Below are positions 28,789 through 39,211 of a stretch of 51,996 bases of DNA, piece after piece (within the stretch, counting starts at the first letter, position 1; every line of letters begins with the position of its first letter). The position numbers and the translations under genes are program-made. The DNA is taken from assembly GCF_000172075.1 (NCBI RefSeq), contig NZ_ABIC01000031.1, positions 1 to 51,996 on the forward strand. The letters run 5' to 3'. A model generated the notes under the pieces. It was given only the letters and a program-made list of their open reading frames with translations. It was not told the DNA's origin and did no database searches. This stretch comes from Shewanella benthica KT99. Its GTDB lineage: Bacteria > Pseudomonadota > Gammaproteobacteria > Enterobacterales > Shewanellaceae.

Positions 28789-30044
28789 ATCGTTTATTGT
28801 CAATTTGGGTGGGATGGCGCTTCTATCGCGCTCGTCAATCCAATAGCTTTATCAGCTTTATCTCCTTTGCATCCACCGCTGGAATAGCCTTAGGTGTTGC
28901 CGTATTAATCGTCGTGTTATCGGCGATGAATGGTTTCGAGCGAGAGTTAGAGAACCGATTACTCGGCGTGGTGGCTCATGGCGAGCTTACTGGCGTGAAT
29001 GAGCCCATTGCTCATTGGCAGAACATTGCCAATGATGCCGCGAAGATACCAGGCATATTGGCCTCGGCTCCTTTCATTCGACTCCAGGGCCTGGTGCAGA
29101 AACCCGGTGGATTTCAAGGCCTGAGCATCTTAGGCATAGACACAGAGAAAGAACAGAAGGTCTCTGTTATCTCTGACTTTATGTCTAAGGAAACCTGGTC
29201 GAAATTAGCCAAGGGTGATGAAAATAATATCGTGCTTGGTAAGGGCTTGGCCGACAGTCTGGATCTGAGTGCCGGGGACTCCTTGAGTCTCTATATGCCA
29301 GATGTCTCGCATCAGAGTCGAGAAAGCACAAGGATTGCCTCGGCTAAGAGTCATCGTTTCGTGGTAGCTGGGGTGTTTGAACTCGGAGGTGAGCTGGATC
29401 TTACCACTGCCTATATTCCCATGAAGTATGCAGCTTCGATTTTAGGCATGGGGCAGGGGGTATCGGGTGTCAGAATTAAGGTTGAGCAGGTATTTGAAGC
29501 GCCCAGGTTGATTCGAGAGCTTGGCTATAGCCAAGACCAATATCTCTACCTCAGCGATTGGACACGGACGCAAGGTAACCTTTATCAAGACATTCAGTTA
29601 GTCAGGGTCGTCATGTATCTGGTGCTTGCCCTGGTTATCGCCGTGGCCTGTTTCAACATAGTGTCGACTCTGGTGATGGCAGTTCGCGACAAGCAGTCTG
29701 AGATAGCAATATTATTGACCATGGGCATGAAACGGGCCTCTATCATGATGATATTTATCGTTCAGGGGGCCCTTAACGGTGTCCTGGGTTGTGTATTGGG
29801 CGGTGTGTTTGGAGCCATAATCGCAGATAATCTGAGCACAATTGCCAAAGGTATCGAAAACATATTAGGCATAAAACTACTGTCCGCGGATGTCTACTTT
29901 ATCGATTTTCTGCCTTCAGAGCTGATCTTGTCAGATGTGGTTACTGTGTTGCTGCTCGCCTTTATCATGAGCCTGCTGGCGACTATATACCCTGCCTGGC
30001 AGGCGAGTAAGACTCAGCCAGCAATGGCGCTGGCGGGGCGTTAA
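28785..30044 (+). CDS. lolE: Lipoprotein-releasing ABC transporter permease LolE
   Basis: Second permease of LolCDE. 419 residues: N-terminal helix (about 22-46), periplasmic domain, and three C-terminal helices near 275-300, 320-350 and 380-405. The VLSAMNGFERELENRLLGVVAHGEL segment is the LolE/LolC hallmark. ATG 28785 overlaps the stop of the last mini-ORF; earlier ATGs in the repeat run into stops and cannot extend LolE. A partial copy of its own 3' end lies just downstream. Confidence 0.94.
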   Translation: MNRLLSIWVGWRFYRARQSNSFISFISFASTAGIALGVAVLIVVLSAMNGFERELENRLLGVVAHGELTGVNEPIAHWQNIANDAAKIPGILASAPFIRLQGLVQKPGGFQGLSILGIDTEKEQKVSVISDFMSKETWSKLAKGDENNIVLGKGLADSLDLSAGDSLSLYMPDVSHQSRESTRIASAKSHRFVVAGVFELGGELDLTTAYIPMKYAASILGMGQGVSGVRIKVEQVFEAPRLIRELGYSQDQYLYLSDWTRTQGNLYQDIQLVRVVMYLVLALVIAVACFNIVSTLVMAVRDKQSEIAILLTMGMKRASIMMIFIVQGALNGVLGCVLGGVFGAIIADNLSTIAKGIENILGIKLLSADVYFIDFLPSELILSDVVTVLLLAFIMSLLATIYPAWQASKTQPAMALAGR

Positions 30045-30085
30045 ATAGGAAGGCGAGTCAGACTCAGATTGTAATGAATGGCGCT
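30002..30085. repeat. Partial duplication of the lolE 3' end
   Basis: GGCGAGTAAGACTCAG...AATGGCGCT (30002-30031, inside lolE) recurs as GGCGAGTCAGACTCAG...AATGGCGCT (30052-30085), after the stop. The second copy covers the whole short gap and reaches the stop codon of the convergent DUF2062 gene. Confidence 0.65.
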
Positions 30086-30597
30086 CACTTCAAACTTTTT
30101 CTGCTCTTCCATTTGAGCAAGATGGAATATTTCCACAGCGTCTTGATCAGAAAATAGCCAATTAAGGCAAACACACTTCCTAATACCAGGCAGCCTAACA
30201 CGAAGGGCGGACCTATGGTAAACACGGAGGCTTCCACCCATCGCCAGGTCGCCTCGAATGCAAATTCTTGGGGCGGGTGGCTGAGTATCTTGGCTCCCAG
30301 CAGATAGGCTGCATAAAACATGAAGGGCATGGTAACCGGATTAGTTATCCATACCAATGCGACAGCGATAGGTAAATTACAATTGAAAACAATGGCGAGT
30401 GCTGCCGCCAGTACCATCTGAAACGGCATGGGGAGCCAAGCGACAAAAAGGCCTACGGCGAAGGCCGTTGGGGCTGAGCGACGATTGAGGGCCCATAGAT
30501 TCTCTTTATGTAACAGCTTGCCGAACATCTGCAAGTGTTTGTGATTCCGCAGAGTCTCGGGTTTAGGCATAAACTTTTCGATGAATTTTTTTGGCAT
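30085..30597 (-). CDS. DUF2062 membrane protein
   Basis: 170 residues with three or four hydrophobic segments (about 45-75, 85-110 and 128-155) and the DUF2062 pattern RRSAPTAFAVGLFVAWLPMPFQM...WITNPVTMPFMFYAAYLLG. Function unknown; some relatives are fused to glycosyltransferases. ATG 30597 (MPKKFIEKFMPK) is preferred over a TTG at 30606. Divergent from comEC with only ~31 bases between starts. Confidence 0.85.
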   Translation of the reverse strand: MPKKFIEKFMPKPETLRNHKHLQMFGKLLHKENLWALNRRSAPTAFAVGLFVAWLPMPFQMVLAAALAIVFNCNLPIAVALVWITNPVTMPFMFYAAYLLGAKILSHPPQEFAFEATWRWVEASVFTIGPPFVLGCLVLGSVFALIGYFLIKTLWKYSILLKWKSRKSLK

Positions 30598-30628
30598 AGA
30601 TTGCAATTACTGTCTTAACTTATTCAGT

Positions 30629-32929
30629 ATGAATCGATTCATGTTTGGCTTCAGTATTACCATTTTATCCAGTCTCTTGTGGCCGGTGTTACCGTCAACA
30701 CCTGTATATATAGCCTCAGTTGTGGTGGGTTTAATTGTGTTGAAACGAACTCCTGTTATTGCTGGAGCACTACTCGCGGTCGGGTGGTTTTCACTTTTTG
30801 TGCAACTCTTATTGGTTGATGAACCACCGAACTCAGTACAAAACATCATCGTGAGGGGCGAAATCATAGCACTAGTTGCTTCAAACGGCGACTGGCTTAG
30901 TATGGATATTCGCCAATCAAATTTAAAAAGTGCATTTATTTTATCTAAAGTACTCAGACTGAGTTGGAAGCAAGCCCCTAAACTGGCAATTGGGGAGCAA
31001 TGGGAGTGGGTGATAAAGCCCAAGCCTATCACCAGTGTATTAAATCAGGGGGGCTATAATCAGCAACGAAGTTTTCTGAGTCGACACATAGTGATGAAAG
31101 GGAGTGTAAAATCAGGCATTAAGCTCGGAGAGGCCTTGTCCCTTCGCAGTAAAATAATCAAGAAATTGAAACCTGAGCTGGCACATTTTGCTCATGGGGA
31201 TCTGATGTTAGCGCTCTTGCTCGGGGATAAGAGCCTAATCGATAGCGAAAGGTGGCGCTCATTAAGAGTATCAGGCTCTGGGCATCTGATTGCCATCTCT
31301 GGACTGCATCTTTCTGTCGTCACCACCTGGGTATTTTTTTTCTCTCTGTTTTTACTGACACGTTTTAAGCCTAGCCTGAGTCGGAAAAACATATTGATAG
31401 CGGGCTTATTCTCGGCCGTCGCCGCCATATTTTATGCTTACCTCGCTGGATTCTCCCTGCCGACACAACGTGCCCTCATCATGTTACTCCTCTTGCTTAC
31501 CATGGGGCTGATGAAGCGTTTCTCCTCTCCCTGGGAACGTCTGCTTTACGCCCTGTTTTTTATTTTACTCTTCGACCCTTTGGCTTGCATGAGCGCCGGC
31601 TTCTGGTTGTCGTTTTCAGCTCTGGGGATTATTTTCCTCTCGTTATCTCAATGGACAAGGCGTGAATCGGCTCAGGAGGCTGACACTGGCCCGCTGCTGA
31701 ATGTGAAGAATAAACTCGCCATGTTCTGGTCCGTACAGTGGCGTTTAAGCTTGGGCTTAGGGCTGATCCAGGCTTTGCTCTTCGGGGGGGTTTCCGCCTA
31801 TGGCTTGCTGTTCAACCTTGTCTTGGTACCTTGGTTTAGTCTGGTGGTTATCCCAGTTTCATTTTTATGCTTCTTGATATGGGCGGGTGGACACGTTTTT
31901 TTCATGGAATTGACGCAAATTTTTACTTTAGTAGACCTGAGTTTAATGCCCATGAGCCTGGGATTTGGCTTGATTGAATCTTTGCCTGGTGCATGGATAA
32001 GCGTTTCGGGTCAGACCATAGCTTGCCTGATTTTTTTTATGTTGGGGCTGCTGATGTTTCGGGTTTCACAGCAGAGATGGCGACTCGTCTCAATAAGCTT
32101 GTGCATGCCTCTGGTGCTCAGCGTACTGTTTGGGCTGGTCACGCCACCCCAGGATGAGTGGCGACTTCATCTACTGGATGTGGGGCAGGGGCTCAGCGCC
32201 GTGATTGAGAAATCAGGTAAGGCGCTGATATATGACACAGGTGCTGCCTATGGCACTAATTTCAGTTATGCCGAGAGGGTTATTCTGCCGTTTCTGAGAT
32301 TTAGAGGACTCGATTCTGTCGATTATCTGGTGCTTAGTCATAGTGATAACGATCATGCGGGCGGCGCTAAGCTATTGGTGGATAGCTTTCCCTATGCACG
32401 CGTCATTACTGATATGCCTGAGTACTCGCAGCTCAACTGCCGACCTAAGTCTTTGCTATGGCAAGGGCTCAAGCTAGAGATATTGGCGCCTATGATCCCC
32501 GTAGATGGCAATAATGGCTCTTGCGTGTTAAGAGTGAGTGATGGTAAACATCAATTGATGTTATCCGGTGATATCGAGAAAGAGGCAGAATTTTTGCTGT
32601 TAGATAGCCAGCAAATTTTGCGGAGTGAAGTCTTAGTGGTTCCTCATCACGGTAGCCGTACCTCTTCCACCGCAGCTTTTATCAATCGAGTCTCCCCGCA
32701 ACTGGTCTTGTTTCCCGCTGGGTTTAATAATCGCTATGGCTTCCCTAAGAAAGACGTTGTCGAACGTTATCTGTCAACGGGCGCACAGGTGTTAGTGACC
32801 GGGAGTGAGGGGCAGATTAGTGTGCTTTTTCACCATGATGAACGGCGTGCCAGCACTTACCGCGGCGATCTGTCGCCTTTTTGGTACAACAGCTTGTTTA
32901 GGTTTGGTGAGAATAACAATACAGAGTAG
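30629..32929 (+). CDS. comEC: DNA internalization-related competence protein ComEC/Rec2
   Basis: Inner-membrane channel for uptake of single-stranded DNA in natural transformation. About 766 residues. The N-terminal region is hydrophobic; the Competence domain (about 190-460) starts at LMLALLLGDKSLI...SGSGHLIAISGLHLS and has many transmembrane helices. The C-terminal metallo-beta-lactamase domain has LDVGQGLSAVIE and the metal motif HSDNDH at 571-576. The start is uncertain: ATG 30629 avoids overlapping the divergent gene, but a clear ribosome-binding site is missing. Confidence 0.93.
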   Translation: MNRFMFGFSITILSSLLWPVLPSTPVYIASVVVGLIVLKRTPVIAGALLAVGWFSLFVQLLLVDEPPNSVQNIIVRGEIIALVASNGDWLSMDIRQSNLKSAFILSKVLRLSWKQAPKLAIGEQWEWVIKPKPITSVLNQGGYNQQRSFLSRHIVMKGSVKSGIKLGEALSLRSKIIKKLKPELAHFAHGDLMLALLLGDKSLIDSERWRSLRVSGSGHLIAISGLHLSVVTTWVFFFSLFLLTRFKPSLSRKNILIAGLFSAVAAIFYAYLAGFSLPTQRALIMLLLLLTMGLMKRFSSPWERLLYALFFILLFDPLACMSAGFWLSFSALGIIFLSLSQWTRRESAQEADTGPLLNVKNKLAMFWSVQWRLSLGLGLIQALLFGGVSAYGLLFNLVLVPWFSLVVIPVSFLCFLIWAGGHVFFMELTQIFTLVDLSLMPMSLGFGLIESLPGAWISVSGQTIACLIFFMLGLLMFRVSQQRWRLVSISLCMPLVLSVLFGLVTPPQDEWRLHLLDVGQGLSAVIEKSGKALIYDTGAAYGTNFSYAERVILPFLRFRGLDSVDYLVLSHSDNDHAGGAKLLVDSFPYARVITDMPEYSQLNCRPKSLLWQGLKLEILAPMIPVDGNNGSCVLRVSDGKHQLMLSGDIEKEAEFLLLDSQQILRSEVLVVPHHGSRTSSTAAFINRVSPQLVLFPAGFNNRYGFPKKDVVERYLSTGAQVLVTGSEGQISVLFHHDERRASTYRGDLSPFWYNSLFRFGENNNTE

Positions 32930-32962
32930 AATGCCTATTTTGAATTATGAATAGACTCGTTA

Positions 32963-34783
32963 ATGACAAACTCTTCAAATCAAGAAGTCTGGATCGTATT
33001 TAAGCGCCTAATGGGCTATATCAAGCCATTGAAAGTCGTGTTTGGCTTTGCCGTTCTTGGCTTATTCATGTATGCCGCAGTCGATGCCACCTTTATCGCC
33101 GTGATTAAGCCCTTTATCGATGGCGGCTTCGGCGGTCAAGTCAGTCAGGTGACTTCGTCATCGGCTGTCGCCAATATTGATCTTGGTACTAGTGATGGTT
33201 TTGGCGCATCGAATGATGTGCTGATGATGGCGCCTATCGTCGTCATCGTGCTTTTTAGCCTGCGTGGCTTGGCTAATTTTCTATCTACCTACTGTATCTC
33301 TTTCATGAGTGCACGCCTGATCATGGATTTGCGCCAAGAAGTATTCGAGCATTACCTCACCCTGCCTGTGAGTTACATGGATAGGGAGAACTCAGGTAAT
33401 CTCATCTCCCGTGTCACCTATGATACCGAGCAGATAGCGCGTGCTACAGGTAGCGCGCTGATCAGCATAGTCAGAGACAGCATCACTGTGGTCGGCATGC
33501 TCGCTATCATGTTCTTCTACTCCTGGAAGTTATCTCTGTGTATTTTTGTCATCGCTCCTATCATAGGTTTGATCATCTCCATCGTCAGTAAACGTTTTCG
33601 CAAAGTCTCTAAGCGAATACAAGCCGCGATGGGCGGTGTGACCGCAGCAACTGAGCAGATGATCAAAGGTCATAAAAATGTACTGGCTTTTGGCGGTCAG
33701 GAAACTGAATCTGAGCGTTTCGCTCTGGTTAATGAGCAAAACCGGTATCAAAATATGAAACTGGCTCTGGCGCAATCCATCAGCCAACCTCTGGTTATGG
33801 TGATAGGCTCTTTCGCTCTGGCCTTCGTTCTGTATGCCGCGAGCTTCGAGGGGATGCAAGAGGAGCTAACGGCGGGAACATTCGCCACCATTCTCGGTGC
33901 CATGCTGGCCATGCTACAGCCAATCAAGAGTCTGACTCGTGTCAATGCCGAGTTTCAACGAGGTATTGCCGCGAGTACCACAGTGTTTGAACTGTTAGAT
34001 ACTCAACCAGAAGTCGATAATGGCAGCTATAAAGTCGCGCGAGTTAAAGGTGAGCTTAGCTTTAATCAGGTGAGTTTTCGCTATCCGAATCAAGAGAAGC
34101 TTGCACTGAATAAAATTGATTTTTCAGTCAAGCAGGGCCAGACCATCGCCTTAGTCGGGCGTTCCGGCTCGGGTAAGTCGACGATAGCGAGTCTGATCAC
34201 CCGCTTCTATACTGGCCTCGAAGCGGGAAGTATCGAGCTTGATGGTGTCAACATAGATGATTTCGAGCTCAAGAACCTTCGCAGTCAAGTTGCACTGGTT
34301 TCGCAGCAGGTGACCCTGTTTAACGATACCATAGGGAATAACATCGCCTATGCTTACCCAGGGGAAGTGACCCAAGAGCAGATCATTGAGGCGGCAACGC
34401 TGGCACACGCCATGGAGTTTATCGAGTTACTGCCTGAAGGGCTAGATACTCAAGTGGGCGAGAATGGCGTCTTGCTCTCCGGTGGTCAGCGACAAAGAAT
34501 TGCCATCGCTCGGGCTATCTTACGTAACTCGCCGATACTCATACTCGATGAAGCAACGTCGGCTCTGGATACCGAGTCAGAGAAAGCCATTCAATTGGGA
34601 CTGGATAACTTGCGTCATAACCGAACCTCGATAGTGATTGCTCACAGACTGTCGACTATCGAATCTGCGGATCAGATTTTAGTGATAGATCAAGGTGAGG
34701 TAGTAGAGCGTGGCGATCATCAGTCTCTGATAGCTCAAGATGGCGTATACGCTAACTTGTATAAAATGCAGTTTAGTCGTTAA
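32963..34783 (+). CDS. msbA: Lipid A flippase, ABC exporter MsbA
   Basis: Flips lipid A-core across the inner membrane. 606 residues: six-helix transmembrane domain (about 20-325) and a nucleotide-binding domain with Walker A GRSGSGKST at 399-407, signature LSGGQRQRIAIARA, Walker B ILILDEATSALD and H-loop IVIAHRLSTIE. It follows comEC by 33 bases and precedes lpxK by 3 bases, the standard msbA-lpxK pairing. Confidence 0.96.
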   Translation: MTNSSNQEVWIVFKRLMGYIKPLKVVFGFAVLGLFMYAAVDATFIAVIKPFIDGGFGGQVSQVTSSSAVANIDLGTSDGFGASNDVLMMAPIVVIVLFSLRGLANFLSTYCISFMSARLIMDLRQEVFEHYLTLPVSYMDRENSGNLISRVTYDTEQIARATGSALISIVRDSITVVGMLAIMFFYSWKLSLCIFVIAPIIGLIISIVSKRFRKVSKRIQAAMGGVTAATEQMIKGHKNVLAFGGQETESERFALVNEQNRYQNMKLALAQSISQPLVMVIGSFALAFVLYAASFEGMQEELTAGTFATILGAMLAMLQPIKSLTRVNAEFQRGIAASTTVFELLDTQPEVDNGSYKVARVKGELSFNQVSFRYPNQEKLALNKIDFSVKQGQTIALVGRSGSGKSTIASLITRFYTGLEAGSIELDGVNIDDFELKNLRSQVALVSQQVTLFNDTIGNNIAYAYPGEVTQEQIIEAATLAHAMEFIELLPEGLDTQVGENGVLLSGGQRQRIAIARAILRNSPILILDEATSALDTESEKAIQLGLDNLRHNRTSIVIAHRLSTIESADQILVIDQGEVVERGDHQSLIAQDGVYANLYKMQFSR

Positions 34784-34786
34784 GTC

Positions 34787-35809
34787 ATGCAAGCATTTGT
34801 CAATAAACTTTGGTATCCGGACAAGGATGCTCATCCGGTCTTTAGGCTGCTTAAGTATCTTTTATTGCCATTGACCTTACTGTTTTGGCTGGTGAGCCTT
34901 ATCAGGCGCTCGCTGTTTAAGTCGGGTCTGAAACAGAGTCATAGCCTCCCTGTGCCAGTTATCATTGTCGGTAATATCACAGTGGGAGGCAGTGGTAAGA
35001 CGCCCACTGTCATTTATCTTATCGACTTGCTACGGAAACATGGCCTAAAGCCAGGCGTGATCAGTCGTGGCTACGGGGTTAAGTTTGACGGCGTAAAAAG
35101 AGTCGAGCCACAGATGCCTGCAGCGGAAGTCGGGGATGAACCTGCCATGATAGTCGCCAGAACTGGCGTGCCTATGGTGATAGGGGCCGACAGAGTGATG
35201 GCGGCAAAAAAGTTGCTTACCGATAGCCAAGTTGATGTGATCATCAGCGATGACGGCTTGCAGCATTATCGACTCGGACGTGACATAGAATTACTTATTC
35301 TCGATGGTGCGCGCAGATTTGGTAATGGCATGCTGTTACCTTCGGGACCGCTACGAGAGGGATGCTGGCGAGCTCAGTCTGTTGACTTCATCTTAGTCAA
35401 CGGCCAAGCACGGGATGATGAGTTTCAGATGGAGCTCCTGCCTCAAGGTATCTTTCCCGTATCGCCATCTTCCAAGCATACTTATGTGCCTACTCCCGTG
35501 GTTGCCGTCGCTGGAATAGGTAACCCGCAACGCTTCTTCAATACCTTAGATGAGCAAGGGTATAGCGTCATTAAGACACATGGTTTTGAGGATCATCAGC
35601 AGTTTACTCTCGATGCCCTGATGCAGGTGGCGGGCGAACACCCCATATTGATGACAGAGAAAGATGCAGTTAAGTGTCGCGATTTTGCAAAAGATAACTG
35701 GTGGTATCTTGCGGTTGATGCCAAGCTACCCACAAGATTTGAAGCGGATCTCATGGATAAGGTTCATGGAGCCATGAAAAAGAAACAAGGAAAATCAGAT
35801 GGCGTTTGA
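34787..35809 (+). CDS. lpxK: Tetraacyldisaccharide 4'-kinase
   Basis: Phosphorylates the 4' position of the lipid A disaccharide precursor at the inner membrane. 340 residues: N-terminal membrane-associated helix (about 20-42) and P-loop [13 protein letters not shown] with GGSGKT at 67-72. [18 protein letters not shown] and GIGNPQRFF are conserved LpxK blocks. Its stop overlaps the start of the next gene by 11 bases. Confidence 0.96.
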   Translation: MQAFVNKLWYPDKDAHPVFRLLKYLLLPLTLLFWLVSLIRRSLFKSGLKQSHSLPVPVIIVGNITVGGSGKTPTVIYLIDLLRKHGLKPGVISRGYGVKFDGVKRVEPQMPAAEVGDEPAMIVARTGVPMVIGADRVMAAKKLLTDSQVDVIISDDGLQHYRLGRDIELLILDGARRFGNGMLLPSGPLREGCWRAQSVDFILVNGQARDDEFQMELLPQGIFPVSPSSKHTYVPTPVVAVAGIGNPQRFFNTLDEQGYSVIKTHGFEDHQQFTLDALMQVAGEHPILMTEKDAVKCRDFAKDNWWYLAVDAKLPTRFEADLMDKVHGAMKKKQGKSDGV

Positions 35810-35978
35810 TAGAAAATTATTAGAAATTGTTGCTTGTCCGATTTGTAAAGGAAAGCTGGATTACGATAAAGCCAAGCAACAGTTGATCTGCAAGGCAGAC
35901 CGTCTGGCCTATGCCATTAACGATGGCATCCCTGTACTGCTGGAAAACAAGGCTGAGCCTTGGCAGGACGAGGCATAA
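35799..35978 (+). CDS. ycaR: Trm112/UPF0434-family small protein (YcaR)
   Basis: 59 residues. [20 protein letters not shown] opens the protein with a CPxC pair; [20 protein letters not shown] is the conserved Trm112p block. A single CxxC plus one further Cys remains, as in E. coli YcaR. ATG 35799 lies inside the end of lpxK (11-base overlap) with AAGGAAA upstream, so translation is probably coupled. The lpxK-ycaR order is shared with enterics. Confidence 0.92.
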   Translation: MAFDRKLLEIVACPICKGKLDYDKAKQQLICKADRLAYAINDGIPVLLENKAEPWQDEA

Positions 35979-36008
35979 ACTTAAATAAGCCATTGCCTAG
36001 GCAATATT

Positions 36009-36034
36009 AACGCTCCTATATGGAGCGTTTTTTT
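36009..36034 (+). terminator. Rho-independent terminator after the msbA-lpxK-ycaR operon
   Basis: AACGCTCC and GGAGCGTT form an 8-bp stem with a 5-base loop, followed by a T-run. Confidence 0.85.
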
Positions 36035-36152
36035 ATGGCGTTTCCCTTACTCTAAGCCCGTTTAGATGTTGTTTGCTTGAGTTTCACTAATTCACATTGC
36101 TTTAATTAACCCGAATCTCCATAATCATCTGTCACTTTTTTGGAGCTACCGC

Positions 36153-36875
36153 GTGTCTGAACAAACTTTCGAAGCTGTCGTTGGAAAAATATTGAATGAT
36201 AACCAAGGGACCAGAGTTCTCAAGTTTGAGCATCAAGGTCAATTCTATTGGCTTAAACAAGCGGAGAAACTGACGGGTGCAATGCGATTTCTCAAGCAGA
36301 GTCCTGCTAAGGCATTGCAGATTGAAGTTGAAACATTAGTCATGCTCGCCAGTAAAGGTGCGCAAGTTCCTCAGCTTATGTGTTCATCCCCAGATTATTT
36401 TGTTATTGCCGATGTCGGCCCGACGATCAGTGCCTGGCTCAGTGATAAGACCTTGAGTCAGGATGAAAAACAGCAGATATTAAATGCGAGTGCGACTGCT
36501 TTGGCTAATCTACATCAGTTAGGGCTCGCTCACGGTCGACCGGCCTTGAGAGATATCAGCTGGAGTGAAGGTCAGGTACATTTTATCGATTTTGAAGCCA
36601 GTCAGAACAGTAAAGATATCGCCTATCAGCAGAGACGCGATCTACTCGTGTATATTCATAGCCTATATCGATATATGGGACCGGATCACGAGATGATAAC
36701 CCCGGCTATCCAAGCCTATCGTGATGCGGGTGGCGAAGCTATCTGGCTAGATGCAAAACAATGGCTCACCCCCTGGCAGTGGATTTATCCGGGTTTGAGA
36801 TTGTTTAAAGATATCGGCGGCAAAGATCTGCGGCCCATGTTCTGGTTGTTATGGCACTTTAGGCAGCTAGCATAA
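36153..36875 (+). CDS. Small kinase-like protein (Kdo kinase/RIO-like fold)
   Basis: 240 residues. An N-lobe pattern (residues 15-60, RVLKFEHQGQFYWLKQAE, with a likely ATP-contact Lys at 35) precedes a catalytic loop H127-G-R-P-A-L-R-D134 and a metal-site FIDFE with Asp146. This is the shortened kinase arrangement of lipopolysaccharide Kdo/heptose kinases and Bud32/RIO proteins. The substrate is unknown; the adjacent LPS operon makes a lipid A/core sugar or envelope target plausible. GTG start with GGAG upstream. It has its own promoter region after a terminator. Confidence 0.65.
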   Translation: MSEQTFEAVVGKILNDNQGTRVLKFEHQGQFYWLKQAEKLTGAMRFLKQSPAKALQIEVETLVMLASKGAQVPQLMCSSPDYFVIADVGPTISAWLSDKTLSQDEKQQILNASATALANLHQLGLAHGRPALRDISWSEGQVHFIDFEASQNSKDIAYQQRRDLLVYIHSLYRYMGPDHEMITPAIQAYRDAGGEAIWLDAKQWLTPWQWIYPGLRLFKDIGGKDLRPMFWLLWHFRQLA

Positions 36876-37007
36876 TGTCCCGGTTCAATTTCACGGCTTA
36901 AGTTTTCTAGCCCAATTTCCCGACTCAGCTTCCCTGCTTAGTATTAGGGGGAATGTCATCAGCCCCCAAACTCACTCCCATCAACAATCTTCCTTGAATT
37001 AATCATT

Positions 37008-37080
37008 TGTGCCCTGAGCTATTGTTCTGGTTAGGGCGATATCCTAAACTCACCTTGTCTATAATACCGATTATTAAAAT
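37008..37080 (+). promoter_or_regulatory. Leader of the M28 peptidase gene, partly repeated downstream
   Basis: The segment beginning TGTGCCCTGAGCTATTGTTC and ending CTATAATACCGATTATT is similar to 38898-38970 (TGTGCTCTGAGCTCTTGTTC ... CTATTATCCCGGTATTT). Both copies lie 5' of secreted-peptidase genes and contain TATAAT-like hexamers, suggesting a shared promoter. Confidence 0.45.
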
Positions 37081-37095
37081 TAAAAGGGACTATTG

Positions 37096-38694
<1,599 letters not shown>

Positions 38695-38741
38695 CTAGTT
38701 GACTTTACTCTTGTTGAGCTAAACGTCAGTGGATATAGGCT

Positions 38742-38775
38742 CATTAAGGAGTGCACATGAGTGCACTCCTTAATG
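38742..38775 (+). terminator. Perfect 15-bp hairpin after the M28 peptidase gene
   Basis: CATTAAGGAGTGCAC and GTGCACTCCTTAATG with an ATGA loop. The bases that follow are mainly A rather than T, so termination efficiency is doubtful; it may stabilise the mRNA 3' end. Confidence 0.5.
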
Positions 38776-38897
38776 TTATAAAAAATAAAAGCAGCTAACT
38801 GGTTTGTAAATCCCCCTATAATGTTTGGATCCTTCTATCTTGGAGGTGCAAGACCTGTTCGAGTCTATTTTACCTGCAACTTGTATCATCATTTATA

Positions 38898-38970
38898 TGT
38901 GCTCTGAGCTCTTGTTCGTGCTGGAGCGCTAGTTTCAATTCGCCTTATCTATTATCCCGGTATTTAACTT
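38898..38970 (+). promoter_or_regulatory. Second copy of the peptidase leader
   Basis: Similar over about 73 bases to 37008-37080. It lies about 240 bases upstream of the metzincin gene. Confidence 0.4.
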
Positions 38971-39211
38971 TCAAGCGCTTGGTGAAGAAGTGGTTAAAAA
39001 GCGCGCGATCGATCACTTTTTGATCGATTAGTGTTTGTAATTACATCAATCTGTTTGCTAATATGCCCGCTGATTTAATTGGTTCGTCCAGAGCGGGTAT
39101 GCGCTGCGACTCTCTGCTGGCGATTATTTAATAATCCTTGTACCAGAAAATTCAAAAATTGAAATCTGTCATTAGAACGGTTTAATTTTGTAAGTTTGAC
39201 TCTTAGGGGAA

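Larger units (their letters stand above)
38695..39211 (+). other. M28-protease to metzincin intergenic region
   Basis: 517 bases without a gene. In order it holds a perfect 15-bp hairpin, a tRNA-like fragment (about 38791-38876), the second copy of the M28 leader (38898-38970), an 8-bp inverted repeat ATCGATCA/TGATCGAT (39008-39028) and a CCCGCT/AGCGGG stem (about 39066-39097) in the presumed 5' leader of the next gene. Confidence 0.5.

Noticed and set aside
38742..38775. Confident Rho-independent terminator
   Set aside because: Stem is perfect but the downstream bases are A-rich rather than a T-run, so it is listed with lowered confidence.
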